A stretch of DNA of 21,714 nucleotides from contig CAYOJD010000050.1 in assembly GCA_964404205.1 (NCBI GenBank), positions 1 through 21,714 of the forward strand, in the 5' to 3' direction. The notes under the pieces are model-generated. The model was not told where the DNA came from, did not search any database, and saw only the letters and a program-made list of their open reading frames with translations. Source of the DNA: CAZWBR01 sp964404205 (GTDB lineage: Bacteria; Bacteroidota; Bacteroidia; Bacteroidales; Prolixibacteraceae). Below are positions 8,069-16,080 of this stretch, piece by piece (position 1 is the stretch's first letter; every line of letters begins with the position of its first letter). The translations under genes and the position numbers were made by a program.

Positions 8069-9109
8069 ATGGATTCATTTAGATTTGCACACCCCGAGTA
8101 CTTCTATATTTTTCTGGTCATCCCGGTATTTGTCATCCTTTTCATCCTGTCGCGGGTCATTCACCGCAAGGCGTTGAAAAGCTTTGGTAACCCGGCGATT
8201 CTTGAACAACTGATGCCCAGTGTGTCGAATGGCCGGCCAATCGTGAAGTTTGCGATTTGGCTGCTGGCCCTTTCGATGATAATTGTGGCGCTGGCACAAC
8301 CGCAGTTTGGTTCAAAGCTGACACTCAACAAGCGAAAAGGGGTCGAACTGATTATTGCACTCGATGTGTCGAACAGTATGAAGGCGCAGGATATCAAGCC
8401 CAACCGCCTCGACCGTGCCAAACGCGCAATTGCCAAACTTACCGAGCGCCTCAGCGACGATAAAATCGGCTTGATAGTCTTTGCGGGTCAGGCTTATGTG
8501 CAATTGCCCATTACCACCGACTACTCTTCGGCCAAGCTTTTTCTCGAAGCCATTACCACCGATGTGGTGCCGGTACAGGGGACAGCCATTGGTGCGGCTA
8601 TCGATATGGCCACCCAATCGTTTACCCCCAATGCCAAATCGAGCAAAGCCATTATTGTGATTACCGATGGCGAAAATCACGAAGATGATGCCGTTGGGAT
8701 GGCCAAAGCCGCACGCGAACAGGGAATTATTGTCCACACCATAGGCATGGGACTTCCGCAGGGTGCGCCTATTCCGTTGGGCGGCGAAGGGAGCAGCGAT
8801 TTTATGAAAGATAAAAGCGGGGCTACCGTGGTAACCAAACTCGACGAAAATATGCTTACCTCGATAGCCGAAGCCGGTGGTGGCAGTTATATCCGCGCAA
8901 ACAATGCAGAAGTGGGGCTGAATACCCTCTTCAACGAAATCGAAAAGATGGAAAAAAGCGAACTCGAAGCACGCGAATATGCCGAATACAACGACCAGTT
9001 TCCCATTTTTTTGTCGATTGCGCTGGCCCTTCTCCTGTTCGACTTGATGATTCTCGACCGAAAAAACAAGTGGCTACGTAACTTCAGGTTATTTGGAAAA
9101 TCTAAATGA
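8069..9109 (+). CDS. batB: BatB, membrane-anchored VWA-domain protein
   Basis: This 346-residue protein is a paralogue of BatA with the same plan: N-terminal helices at about 10-30 and 59-79, a VWA domain from about 92, and a C-terminal helix near 310-330. The metal site is complete: DVSNS (99-103), GTAIGAA with T172, and VITDGE with D200. A glycine-rich insert (LPQGAPIPLGGEGSSDFMKD) after the fourth strand is a usual feature of BatB. It starts 21 bases after BatA and ends in a 4-base overlap with batC. BatA and BatB probably act together, facing the periplasm or the membrane interface, and receive MoxR action through DUF58. Confidence 0.93.
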   Translation: MDSFRFAHPEYFYIFLVIPVFVILFILSRVIHRKALKSFGNPAILEQLMPSVSNGRPIVKFAIWLLALSMIIVALAQPQFGSKLTLNKRKGVELIIALDVSNSMKAQDIKPNRLDRAKRAIAKLTERLSDDKIGLIVFAGQAYVQLPITTDYSSAKLFLEAITTDVVPVQGTAIGAAIDMATQSFTPNAKSSKAIIVITDGENHEDDAVGMAKAAREQGIIVHTIGMGLPQGAPIPLGGEGSSDFMKDKSGATVVTKLDENMLTSIAEAGGGSYIRANNAEVGLNTLFNEIEKMEKSELEAREYAEYNDQFPIFLSIALALLLFDLMILDRKNKWLRNFRLFGKSK

Positions 9110-9882
9110 AAAGAACGATGACGAAATATATCTTATTGATTATCTTTTCTTTTATGGCGCTGGTCTCATTTGCGCAGAAAGAGCGTAAATATGTCCGCGA
9201 AGGAAATGGCTATTTCGAAAAAGGGTTAAAAGATACCACCAAGCTCGATACGGTGAACTTTAGCAAAGCCGAAGTGGCTTACCGTAGGGCACTGGAGATT
9301 AAGCCCGACGATTTTCATTGGCAGTTCAACCTGGCCGATGCCATTTACAAGCAGAACCGCCCCGATCAGGCTGCCGCTGAGTTTGAGCGGTTGCTTGAAA
9401 AAACAGATAAACCCAACGAAAAGGCGATGCTCTACCACAACCTTGGCAATTCGCTGTTGGTACAAAAAAAGTTCGACCCCAGTATTGAAGCCTACAAAAA
9501 AGCGCTGCGAATTAACCCGAACGATTTGGATACCAAATACAACCTGGCCTATGCGATAAAGATGAAAGAGCAGGACCAGAAGCAGCAGCAACAGCAACAA
9601 AACCAGCAAAATCAAAATCAGAACCAGAATAAAAACCAGGACCAGAAGGAGAATCAGGATAAAAACGACGATCAGAATAAAAACAAAGACCAAAATAAAG
9701 ATAACAACAACCAGAATAATCCGGAGCAGAATAAAGAGCAACAGCAGCAAAACAAAATTTCGCCGCAAAGTGCCGAACAGATTCTGAAAGCGCTCGAAAA
9801 TGACGAGAAAAAGACACAGGAAAAGGTGAAAAAAGCTCAGGCTGAGCAGGCCAAGCAGCGAAAAGTCGAAAAAAACTGGTAA
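9106..9882 (+). CDS. batC: BatC, secreted TPR protein with a Q/N-rich tract
   Basis: The start overlaps the batB stop by 4 bases; ATG 9118 (MTKYILL) is an alternative. The 258-residue product has a signal peptide (1-23, ending SFA). TPR-like helices lie near 31-64, 68-101 and 107-140 (AMLYHNLGNSLLVQKKFDPS, then EAYKKALRINPNDLDTKYNL). A low-complexity tract at about 156-216, made almost only of Q, N, K, D and E, leads to a conserved-looking C-terminal segment (ISPQSAEQILKALENDEKKT) and a lysine-rich end in NW. BatC is the periplasmic TPR partner of the BatA/BatB VWA proteins. The Q/N tract is common to BatC proteins but is long and unusually asparagine-rich here. Confidence 0.9.
   Translation: MKRTMTKYILLIIFSFMALVSFAQKERKYVREGNGYFEKGLKDTTKLDTVNFSKAEVAYRRALEIKPDDFHWQFNLADAIYKQNRPDQAAAEFERLLEKTDKPNEKAMLYHNLGNSLLVQKKFDPSIEAYKKALRINPNDLDTKYNLAYAIKMKEQDQKQQQQQQNQQNQNQNQNKNQDQKENQDKNDDQNKNKDQNKDNNNQNNPEQNKEQQQQNKISPQSAEQILKALENDEKKTQEKVKKAQAEQAKQRKVEKNW
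9571..9753 (+). repeat. Low-complexity CAG/AAC/AAT-rich tract inside batC
   Basis: About 180 bases consist largely of glutamine, asparagine, lysine and aspartate codons, including six consecutive Gln codons near 9580-9600 and then Asn-Gln alternation. The reading frame is intact throughout. The codons are mixed (CAG/CAA, AAC/AAT), so it is not a pure microsatellite, but it is prone to in-frame expansion or contraction. Confidence 0.8.
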
Positions 9883-9893
9883 CCCTTTGGTCT

Positions 9894-9925
9894 GTTCACT
9901 TAATTGGCGAGAATTACTATTTTTG
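9894..9925 (+). promoter_or_regulatory. Possible internal promoter ahead of batD
   Basis: The 78-base gap before batD contains TATTTTTG (9918-9925), a perfect TAnnTTTG -7 box. TTC at 9894-9896 lies 21 bases upstream as a weak -33 element; the TTG at 9904-9906 is too close. A start near 9932 would give a leader of about 30 bases to the ATG at 9961. Confidence 0.35.
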
Positions 9926-9960
9926 AAAACCTTACTGAAAGGAAATCATATACAGATATT

Positions 9961-11763
9961 ATGAAATTGAAACGGTTCTATTTATTCATCTGTACACTTT
10001 TGTTGAGTTTAACATCTTTTGCCGATGCCGTCACCTTTACGATGGAAGCACCCGCTGTGGTTGAACTGGGCGAACAGTTCAGGCTGGCGTTTACCCTGAA
10101 TGCCAGAGGCCAGAACCTGAAACTCCCCGAACTGAACGATTTTGAGGTGTTAATGGGCCCATCGACCTCGCAAAGTACCTCTTATCAGATTATCAACGGG
10201 GTAAGCTCACAATCGGTTTCCTTCTCCTATCTTTATGTGTTGCGTGCCAAAAAAGAGGGGCGTTATACTATCGCCCCGGCAACCATAACCGTCGACGGGA
10301 AAGAATACCGCTCCAATAGTACGACCATCGAGGTGGTGAAGGGAACGGCCAAACCCAGTGGCGGTGGAACCAGTGATGTGGCGGCCCAGCCCGGTAACAT
10401 CCCCAAGGACGACCTTTTTGTAAAAGTCTTCGTCGACCAGTCATCGGTATACAAAGGTGAACACCTGATGGCCACCATCAAAATCTATTCGAAGGTCAAT
10501 TTGAATGGCTTCGAAGATGTCTCTTTGCCCAACTTCGAAGGCTTCTGGACACAGGATATCGACCTGCCGCAACAGATTTCGTTGCAACGGGAGACCTACA
10601 ATGGTGAGATTTATAATGTGGGCATCCTGAAAAAGACATTGCTCTTTCCGCAGCAAACAGGCACCCTTCGTATTGGTCAGGTGAAAATAGACTGCATTGT
10701 GCAGCAGCGTGTACGTCGTCCGCAGAGCTTTTTCGACGATTTCTTCGATTCGTTTGCGGCTGTAAAGGCAACGATTGTAAGCGAACCGGTCAATATCAAC
10801 GTAAAGCCGTTACCAGCTGCTCCGGCCAACTATTCGGGGGCTGTAGGGCGCTTTAACGTTACTTCAACGATATCGGCCAAAGCGGTTCGCGAAAACGATG
10901 CAGTAACATTAAAAATCGATGTATCGGGTAATGGTAATATCAAACTGATTAACCCGCCCAAAGTCGAGTTTCCCGCCGATTTCGAAGTGTATGACCCGAA
11001 AACGAACAACAACTTTACCGCCTCGTCCAACGGCTTAAACGGCGAAATATCATTTGAATATCTCTTCCTGCCACGCTATGCCGGCGACTATACCATCCCG
11101 GCCGTTAACTTCGTCTATTTCGATAGTGCCGAGAAACGCTATGTGACCAAAACTACCGAATCATACAAAATCCATGTAGAGAAAGGTGACGGAACGCAGA
11201 GTCAGGCGGTGATGAATACCATTGCCAAAGAGAATGTGAAACAGATTGGCACCGATGTGCGCTACATCAAACAAGGGAATTTCAAACTGAAACCCAAAGG
11301 CGAAACCTTCTTTGGCTCACTGGGCTTTTGGTTGCTTTATCTGGTTGGAATCGTGGCTGTTTTGTTGCTCTATCTGCTGAATCAGAAGAAAATAAAAGAG
11401 AATGCCAACATTGCCCGCACCAAAAACCGCAGGGCCAGTAAAGTGGCGCTTAAACGGCTGAAAGAGGCCAGCGGTCATTTGCAGTCCCACTCGGCCGAGA
11501 AGTTTTACGAGTCGGTGACACGTGCTTTCTGGGGCTACCTGAGCGATAAGCTGACCATTCCGGTAGCCGAGTTAACCCGCGAAAGGGCATCTCAGGAACT
11601 GATGCAACACCAAGCCTCCGAAATCATTGTCGGTCGCTTCCTGAAGATTCTCGATACCTGCGAATTTGCCAGGTTTGCCCCCGGCGGAGGCTCCGAAGGG
11701 ATGCAGGAACTTTACAACGAAGCAACTGAAGTGATGAGCGAAATGGAAAAGGAAATCAAGTAA
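9961..11763 (+). CDS. batD: BatD, large secreted/membrane protein of the Bat operon
   Basis: The start is set at ATG 9961, giving a normal signal peptide (MKLKRFYLFICTLLLS..., cleavage near residue 21). An upstream in-frame TTG at 9904 would add 19 unlikely residues. The 600-residue protein is a typical BatD ('oxygen tolerance' family). Its long periplasmic region is rich in beta strands, beginning VTFTMEAPAVVELGEQF and continuing with repeated Ig-like modules (for example FNVTSTISAKAVRENDAVTL). One membrane helix lies near 455-476 (WLLYLVGIVAVLLLYLL), followed by a cytoplasmic helical tail that resembles that of the second membrane protein in the operon (6039-7055). BatD is thought to scaffold the Bat complex in the envelope. 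It follows batC after a 78-base gap and is followed two bases later by batE. Confidence 0.92.
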   Translation: MKLKRFYLFICTLLLSLTSFADAVTFTMEAPAVVELGEQFRLAFTLNARGQNLKLPELNDFEVLMGPSTSQSTSYQIINGVSSQSVSFSYLYVLRAKKEGRYTIAPATITVDGKEYRSNSTTIEVVKGTAKPSGGGTSDVAAQPGNIPKDDLFVKVFVDQSSVYKGEHLMATIKIYSKVNLNGFEDVSLPNFEGFWTQDIDLPQQISLQRETYNGEIYNVGILKKTLLFPQQTGTLRIGQVKIDCIVQQRVRRPQSFFDDFFDSFAAVKATIVSEPVNINVKPLPAAPANYSGAVGRFNVTSTISAKAVRENDAVTLKIDVSGNGNIKLINPPKVEFPADFEVYDPKTNNNFTASSNGLNGEISFEYLFLPRYAGDYTIPAVNFVYFDSAEKRYVTKTTESYKIHVEKGDGTQSQAVMNTIAKENVKQIGTDVRYIKQGNFKLKPKGETFFGSLGFWLLYLVGIVAVLLLYLLNQKKIKENANIARTKNRRASKVALKRLKEASGHLQSHSAEKFYESVTRAFWGYLSDKLTIPVAELTRERASQELMQHQASEIIVGRFLKILDTCEFARFAPGGGSEGMQELYNEATEVMSEMEKEIK

Positions 11764-11765
11764 AA

Positions 11766-12557
11766 ATGTACCGATTGTTAGCCATGAAAAGATTCTTTAT
11801 AAAATATATGGTTGCCGTGTTGCTGATAATGGTTGCAGCCAAGGCGATTGCCCAGCCCAAGGCCGTTCAGGATTCACTGGAAAAAGCCAACACGCTTTAT
11901 GCCACCGGCGAATACGACAAGGCAGCCCAGCTTTACGAGGCCATCCTGCTTAAGGGATTTGAATCGAAAGAGCTCTATTACAACCTGGGAAATGCCTGCT
12001 ACAAATCGAACCAAATTACCAAGTCGATTATCAATTACGAGCGGGCACTGAAACTGTCCCCGAAAGACGAGGATGCCCTCTACAATCTTGCCATTGCCAA
12101 AAAAATGATTGTCGACAATATCGAAACTCTTCCCGAACCGGGTTTTCTTCGTTGGTGGAAAGATATGATTGCAGCCCTTACCACCGACCAGTGGGCTACC
12201 CGCAGCGTGGTGGCTTTCCTGTTTTTTTTGGGACTGTTTGGCCTTTTCCTCTTTACCACCAAAGCCGGGATTAAAAAGCTCTCTTTCTGGTTTTCGCTTC
12301 TCTTTCTGGTTTACAGCATCTTTACCTTCTCGTTTGCTTCGAGCCAGAAGAGCCGTCTGACTGGCAGTGACAAAGCGGTAATTACCGAACGTAGCCTCAG
12401 GGTAAAAGGGTCGCCAAGCGAAACCGGAACCGAACTCTTTATTATCCACGAAGGGCTGACGGTTCAGATTACCGACCAGCTGGGCGAATGGATTGAAATC
12501 CGAATTGCCGATGGCAACAAAGGTTGGGTAAAAGAGAATTCTATGGTTAAAATCTGA
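11766..12557 (+). CDS. batE: BatE, TPR membrane protein with C-terminal SH3-like domain
   Basis: This 263-residue protein begins two bases after the batD stop, in an A-rich context. ATG 11784 (MKRFFIKYMV) would give a more ordinary 24-residue signal peptide and is a real alternative start. After the signal peptide come TPR helices at about 34-110 (LYYNLGNACYKSNQITKSI, YERALKLSPKDEDALYNLA). Two membrane helices follow near 146-164 and 171-191, and a bacterial SH3-like (SH3b) domain fills about 200-263, ending GEWIEIRIADGNKGWVKEN. This order is characteristic of BatE, the last gene of the Bat cluster. Only 33 bases separate it from the convergent galM, with no clear hairpin terminator in between. 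Confidence 0.9.
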   Translation: MYRLLAMKRFFIKYMVAVLLIMVAAKAIAQPKAVQDSLEKANTLYATGEYDKAAQLYEAILLKGFESKELYYNLGNACYKSNQITKSIINYERALKLSPKDEDALYNLAIAKKMIVDNIETLPEPGFLRWWKDMIAALTTDQWATRSVVAFLFFLGLFGLFLFTTKAGIKKLSFWFSLLFLVYSIFTFSFASSQKSRLTGSDKAVITERSLRVKGSPSETGTELFIIHEGLTVQITDQLGEWIEIRIADGNKGWVKENSMVKI

Positions 12558-12590
12558 CCCTTATGGCCTCCAAGGTTATAGCCCAAAAGC

Positions 12591-13631
12591 CTACCAGCCA
12601 AATTTGTAAACCGTTTTTGATTTGAAGGTCTCCCCCGGATTCAATAGGGTTGAAGGGAACTGGGGCCGATTGGGGCTATCGGGGAAATGCTGGGTTTCCA
12701 AAGCCAAACCGCAATATTGGCTCAACTGTTCACCACAAGCCCCCGTCATTTCAGGCATGTAATAACCGGTGTAGAACTGTAACCCTGGTTCGGTGGTGTA
12801 AACTTCTAATCTCCTTCCGCTGTTTTCTTCGCTAACAACAGCAGCTTTCGAAAGCTTACCGCTGGAGTTCAGTACATAATTCAAATCGTAGCCGATAGGC
12901 AGTTTCCCAATCTTATCTGCAATTTTTGCTGGAGCCGTAAAATCATATTCGCTGCCGGATACCTCAGTCATTTCTCCGGTAGGAATGGCTTCATGGTCGT
13001 TCACCGTACGCTTCCGGGCATTGATTTGCAGCTCGTGGTTAAATATCTGTCCTTTGCCGGCCAGGTTGAAATAGGTGTGATTGGTCAGGTTTATCACCGT
13101 TGTCTGGTCGGTTGTAGCTTTATAATCGATGTGCAGCTCGTTTTTATGGTTGAGGCTGTACACTACGGTAATATCGACATTGCCCGGATAGCCCTCTTCC
13201 ATGTGGAGCGCACGGTATTTCATCTCAACCCCCACTTCGTTGGGCTTGGCAAATTTCTTTGGTACCCATACCACCTTGTCGAAACCGGTCAGGCCGCCAT
13301 GCAGATGGTTGGCGCCATCGTTGGTAGCCAGTGTATATTCTTTCCCGTTCAGGGTAAATTTTCCACGGCCAATGCGGTTGGCATATCGTCCGCAAACGGC
13401 ACCGAGGTAGGGGCAATGGTCGATATAGAAATCGGAAAGGTAATCGGCCAGGGTATGAAACCCAATGGCGATATTCTCTTTGTTCCCATGTTTGTCAGGC
13501 GTTTCAATGGCCGTGATAATGGCTCCGTAGTTGGTAATTTTAATGGTTACACCGTTGTCATTCTTCAGCGTATAGCGGAAAATTTTCTCCCCACGGCGTC
13601 CGTAGCCAAACTGTTCGCGTACAATTTCCAT
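12591..13631 (-). CDS. galM: Galactose mutarotase (aldose 1-epimerase)
   Basis: GalM interconverts the alpha and beta anomers of galactose ahead of galactokinase. The 346-residue length is normal. Family residues are in place: GRYANRIGRG with R86, NHLHGG (108-113), NLTNHTYFNL with the general-acid His185, GYDLNY with D249, and LALETQHFPDSPN with the catalytic-base candidate E312. No signal peptide is visible, so it is cytoplasmic; some Bacteroidota relatives are exported lipoproteins, but this one is not. It is divergent from galK across a 219-base region that holds a promoter candidate for each gene. The 3' end faces batE. Confidence 0.95.
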   Translation of the reverse strand: MEIVREQFGYGRRGEKIFRYTLKNDNGVTIKITNYGAIITAIETPDKHGNKENIAIGFHTLADYLSDFYIDHCPYLGAVCGRYANRIGRGKFTLNGKEYTLATNDGANHLHGGLTGFDKVVWVPKKFAKPNEVGVEMKYRALHMEEGYPGNVDITVVYSLNHKNELHIDYKATTDQTTVINLTNHTYFNLAGKGQIFNHELQINARKRTVNDHEAIPTGEMTEVSGSEYDFTAPAKIADKIGKLPIGYDLNYVLNSSGKLSKAAVVSEENSGRRLEVYTTEPGLQFYTGYYMPEMTGACGEQLSQYCGLALETQHFPDSPNRPQFPSTLLNPGETFKSKTVYKFGW

Positions 13632-13660
13632 AATTCAAGTTGATGTTGTCAGATTTTTAA

Positions 13661-13691
13661 CAAACATAACCAATTTGTTCTTCTTTACCAT
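13661..13691 (-). promoter_or_regulatory. Candidate galM promoter
   Basis: On the minus strand TATGTTTG (13668-13661) matches TAnnTTTG exactly and would place the transcript start about 20 bases before the galM ATG. The -33 region contains only TGG near 13690-13687, so the upstream element is weak. Confidence 0.35.
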
Positions 13692-13770
13692 AAATTTTGA
13701 CAGGGAATCGTTGGCATACAATCGGGATTCATTACAAATAGAGTATTTTTTACTTTAAAAACAGGTGGTT

Positions 13771-13803
13771 TTTTGGGATTATGAAACGAGAAGTGTATTT
13801 TTA
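13771..13803 (+). promoter_or_regulatory. Candidate galK promoter
   Basis: TTTTG at 13771-13775 and TATTTTTA at 13796-13803 are 20 bases apart, the canonical Bacteroidota spacing. The -7 box differs from TAnnTTTG only at its last base. The predicted leader to the ATG at 13851 is about 40 bases, A-rich just before the start. No clear sugar-regulator operator was recognised between galM and galK. Confidence 0.45.
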
Positions 13804-13850
13804 CCATTCCGCTTGATGAAAAACAACAGATAGCTAAACAACAACAAACA

Positions 13851-15008
13851 ATGACGATTCAGGATCTGAAGAATAGCTTCTCCAGCCGTTATGGCGAGGG
13901 AGCTGTTGAAGCCTTTTTTTCGCCCGGCAGGGTTAATTTGATAGGCGAACATACCGACTACAACGGCGGTTTTGTATTCCCATGCGCCCTCACTTTTGGT
14001 ACTTACTGTCTGGTACGTTTTAACGACCGGAAAAGCTTCAGGTTTGCCTCCGTCAATATGGATTTTGAAACCGAAATTGCATTGGATGCCCCCATTCTCC
14101 CGCTCGAAAAGGTTTGGGTGAATTATCCGCTGGGCGTGATTGCCCAGTTTATCAAACGCGGACTTTTGTTCGATAAAGGAGCCGATCTCCTTTTTTACGG
14201 CAATGTGCCCAATGGGGCAGGCCTTTCGTCGTCAGCCGCGCTCGAGGTGGTTACAGCCGTTGCCATTGATGCCCTTTACGGTTTTGGTTTCGAAAGGGTG
14301 GAACTGGTTAAAATGGCCCAAAAAGCCGAGCATGAATTTGCAGGTGTGATGTGTGGCATTATGGACCAGTTTGCTTCGGGAATGGGAAAGAAAAACCATG
14401 CCATCTTCCTCAATTGCGATACGCTTGATTTCGAATTGGTACCCGTTGTATTGGATGGCTACAAAATCGTTATCAGCAATACCAATAGCCCGCATAAATT
14501 AGACTCAGGAAAGTATAACGAACGGGTAGCCGAATGTCGTGCCGCTGTGGCAGCCATCGCTCCCTATAAACCGGTCAAAACATTGGGCGAACTGTCGTGG
14601 AGTGAGTTCCTGACGCTGGAAAACCATATCGACAACGAAACGGTCCGCCGCAGGGCGCGACACGTGGTTTCCGAAATAGAACGCACCATGGAGGCCGTAC
14701 ACGAGCTGAAAGCAGGCAACCTGCTCCGTTTCGGCGAATTGATGAATGGTTCGCACGACTCGCTGCGCGACGATTACGAAGTGACCGGTACAGAATTGGA
14801 TACAATGGTCGAAGAGGCCCGGAAAATCGATGGCGTTATTGGTTCACGCATGACCGGAGGCGGATTTGGTGGCTGCACCGTTTCAGTTGTCCGCAACGAA
14901 AGTGTCGACCGTTTTATTGCCGAAGTGGGCGAAAACTACAGCCGTCGTACCGGTTTGAAACCTGCCTTCTATGTCGCTGAAATTGGCGATGGGGGGGGTA
15001 GGGTGTAA
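13851..15008 (+). CDS. galK: Galactokinase
   Basis: GalK phosphorylates galactose with ATP to galactose-1-phosphate in the cytoplasm, the committed step of the Leloir pathway. The 385-residue protein shows all three GHMP-kinase motifs. The galactokinase signature PGRVNLIGEHTDYNGG spans 25-40, the ATP-binding PNGAGLSSSAALE spans 120-132, and motif 3 MTGGGFGGCTVS spans 334-345. The catalytic pair is visible as R27 and D172 (GIMDQF). The extreme C-terminus, AEIGDGGGRV, is encoded across an 8-base G run and departs from the usual ending, but all functional motifs lie well upstream. No epimerase or uridylyltransferase gene is adjacent in the window. Confidence 0.96.
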   Translation: MTIQDLKNSFSSRYGEGAVEAFFSPGRVNLIGEHTDYNGGFVFPCALTFGTYCLVRFNDRKSFRFASVNMDFETEIALDAPILPLEKVWVNYPLGVIAQFIKRGLLFDKGADLLFYGNVPNGAGLSSSAALEVVTAVAIDALYGFGFERVELVKMAQKAEHEFAGVMCGIMDQFASGMGKKNHAIFLNCDTLDFELVPVVLDGYKIVISNTNSPHKLDSGKYNERVAECRAAVAAIAPYKPVKTLGELSWSEFLTLENHIDNETVRRRARHVVSEIERTMEAVHELKAGNLLRFGELMNGSHDSLRDDYEVTGTELDTMVEEARKIDGVIGSRMTGGGFGGCTVSVVRNESVDRFIAEVGENYSRRTGLKPAFYVAEIGDGGGRV

Positions 15009-15103
15009 TTGTTCCTGTCGAACCCTTTTTTGTTGAAATAATATTTTTTAGTTTAGCCAATCCTTTACCTCGCGGAAAGGCTTCGCTTAAACTTAGGGCA
15101 AGA

Positions 15104-16030
15104 ATGACAGGCTACGACATTATTGGTGATGTACACGGGTATAACGGACTGCTGAAAAAACTATTGAAGCAGTTGGGCTATTCGCGTGGCAGCAGTAAAG
15201 CCTGGTCGCACCCCGAACGCAAAGCCATTTTTATCGGCGATTTTATCAACCGGGGGCCCGAGATTCGCGAAACCATCGAAACGGTAAGGGCAATGGTCGA
15301 AGCGGGTAGTGCACTGGCCATATTGGGCAACCACGAATATGCGGCTATCCTCTATCATATCAAAGACGACGGCGGAATGTTCCTGTCGCGCCATATCGCG
15401 GCCAACCGTTCGCAAATACAATCGACCCTCAATGCTTTTGCCGGCGAAAAAGAGCTGCTGAAAGAGCATCTGCGCTGGATGCGCACCTTGCCTTTTTATC
15501 TCGATTTGGGCTCGATCCGGATTGCCCATGCCTACTGGAACGACAACGAAGTCGGTTATCTGAAAGAATTTTTACCCACCGACCGCCTGCGCAAAAACTT
15601 TCTGCGCGAAATCCACGAAACCGCCCATCCGGCATCCGCCATCATCTATAAGTTGTTACGCGGGCTTGAATTCCGAAGCCCTGACGACCTGTTTGTCCGC
15701 TGCAACAAAGGCATCTCGCGAAAGTTGTTCCGGATGAACTGGTGGGAAGCGCCTGCCGATAAAACCTTCAGGCAACTGTCGTTCGGAAATAAATTTCTGT
15801 TGCCCGAATATCATGTCCCTCAGGAACTTTTGCCACAGTTCGAGGCCTATTTGCCCGATAAACCTATCGTTTTTATGGGGCACTACTGTTTGTGGGAAGG
15901 GGCAACCATTTTACAGCCCAACATCTGCTGTGTCGATAGCTGTGTGGCGACTACGGGGGTGCTTTCAGCCTACCGCTGGCAAGGCGAAGAGCGCCTGCTG
16001 GCGCAGAATATTGTTACCGTTTCGGCATAG
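15104..16030 (+). CDS. PPP-like metallophosphoesterase (serine/threonine phosphatase / ApaH-type fold)
   Basis: This 308-residue cytoplasmic protein carries the calcineurin-like metal motifs in order. GDVHG spans 8-12, GDFINRGP 45-52, LGNHEY 74-79, a histidine in RIAHAYW lies at 142, and a late VFMGHYC supplies the last histidine near 258. These would bind two metal ions for phosphoester hydrolysis. The related PPP phosphatases and diadenosine-tetraphosphatases usually have GDxVDRG, but here the second aspartate is asparagine (N49, codon AAC). The long segment between 150 and 250 (rich in R, F and W) differs from ApaH and may be a family-specific lid. Substrate unknown: phosphoprotein or nucleotide. 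It is probably expressed alone, with 95 bases after galK and convergent guaA downstream. Confidence 0.85.
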   Translation: MTGYDIIGDVHGYNGLLKKLLKQLGYSRGSSKAWSHPERKAIFIGDFINRGPEIRETIETVRAMVEAGSALAILGNHEYAAILYHIKDDGGMFLSRHIAANRSQIQSTLNAFAGEKELLKEHLRWMRTLPFYLDLGSIRIAHAYWNDNEVGYLKEFLPTDRLRKNFLREIHETAHPASAIIYKLLRGLEFRSPDDLFVRCNKGISRKLFRMNWWEAPADKTFRQLSFGNKFLLPEYHVPQELLPQFEAYLPDKPIVFMGHYCLWEGATILQPNICCVDSCVATTGVLSAYRWQGEERLLAQNIVTVSA

Positions 16031-16032
16031 AA

Positions 16033-16058
16033 AAGGCGAAAGTTTGCACTCCCGCCTT
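16033..16058. terminator. Short hairpin between convergent metallophosphoesterase and guaA genes
   Basis: AAGGCG (16033-16038) pairs with CGCCTT (16053-16058). On the minus strand the stem is followed by TTC after the final TT, so it could end guaA transcripts. On the plus strand it is followed only by AATTC. The 6-bp stem makes this a weak call. Confidence 0.4.
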
Positions 16059-16080
16059 AATTCATCTCTTTCTGTTCCGC

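Noticed and set aside
9226..9768. Open frame on the minus strand coding for a leucine/valine/isoleucine-rich 'membrane' protein.
   Set aside because: It is the exact shadow of the Q/N-rich tract of batC; its hydrophobicity comes from reversed CAG/AAC codons.
12993..13643. 216-codon plus-strand open frame opposite galM.
   Set aside because: It is fully antisense to a well-supported galM with intact active-site motifs, and no family is recognisable.
15011..15032. GTTC-CTGTC-GAAC hairpin followed by a T run as a galK terminator.
   Set aside because: The stem is only 4 bp, too weak to call despite the following T tract.
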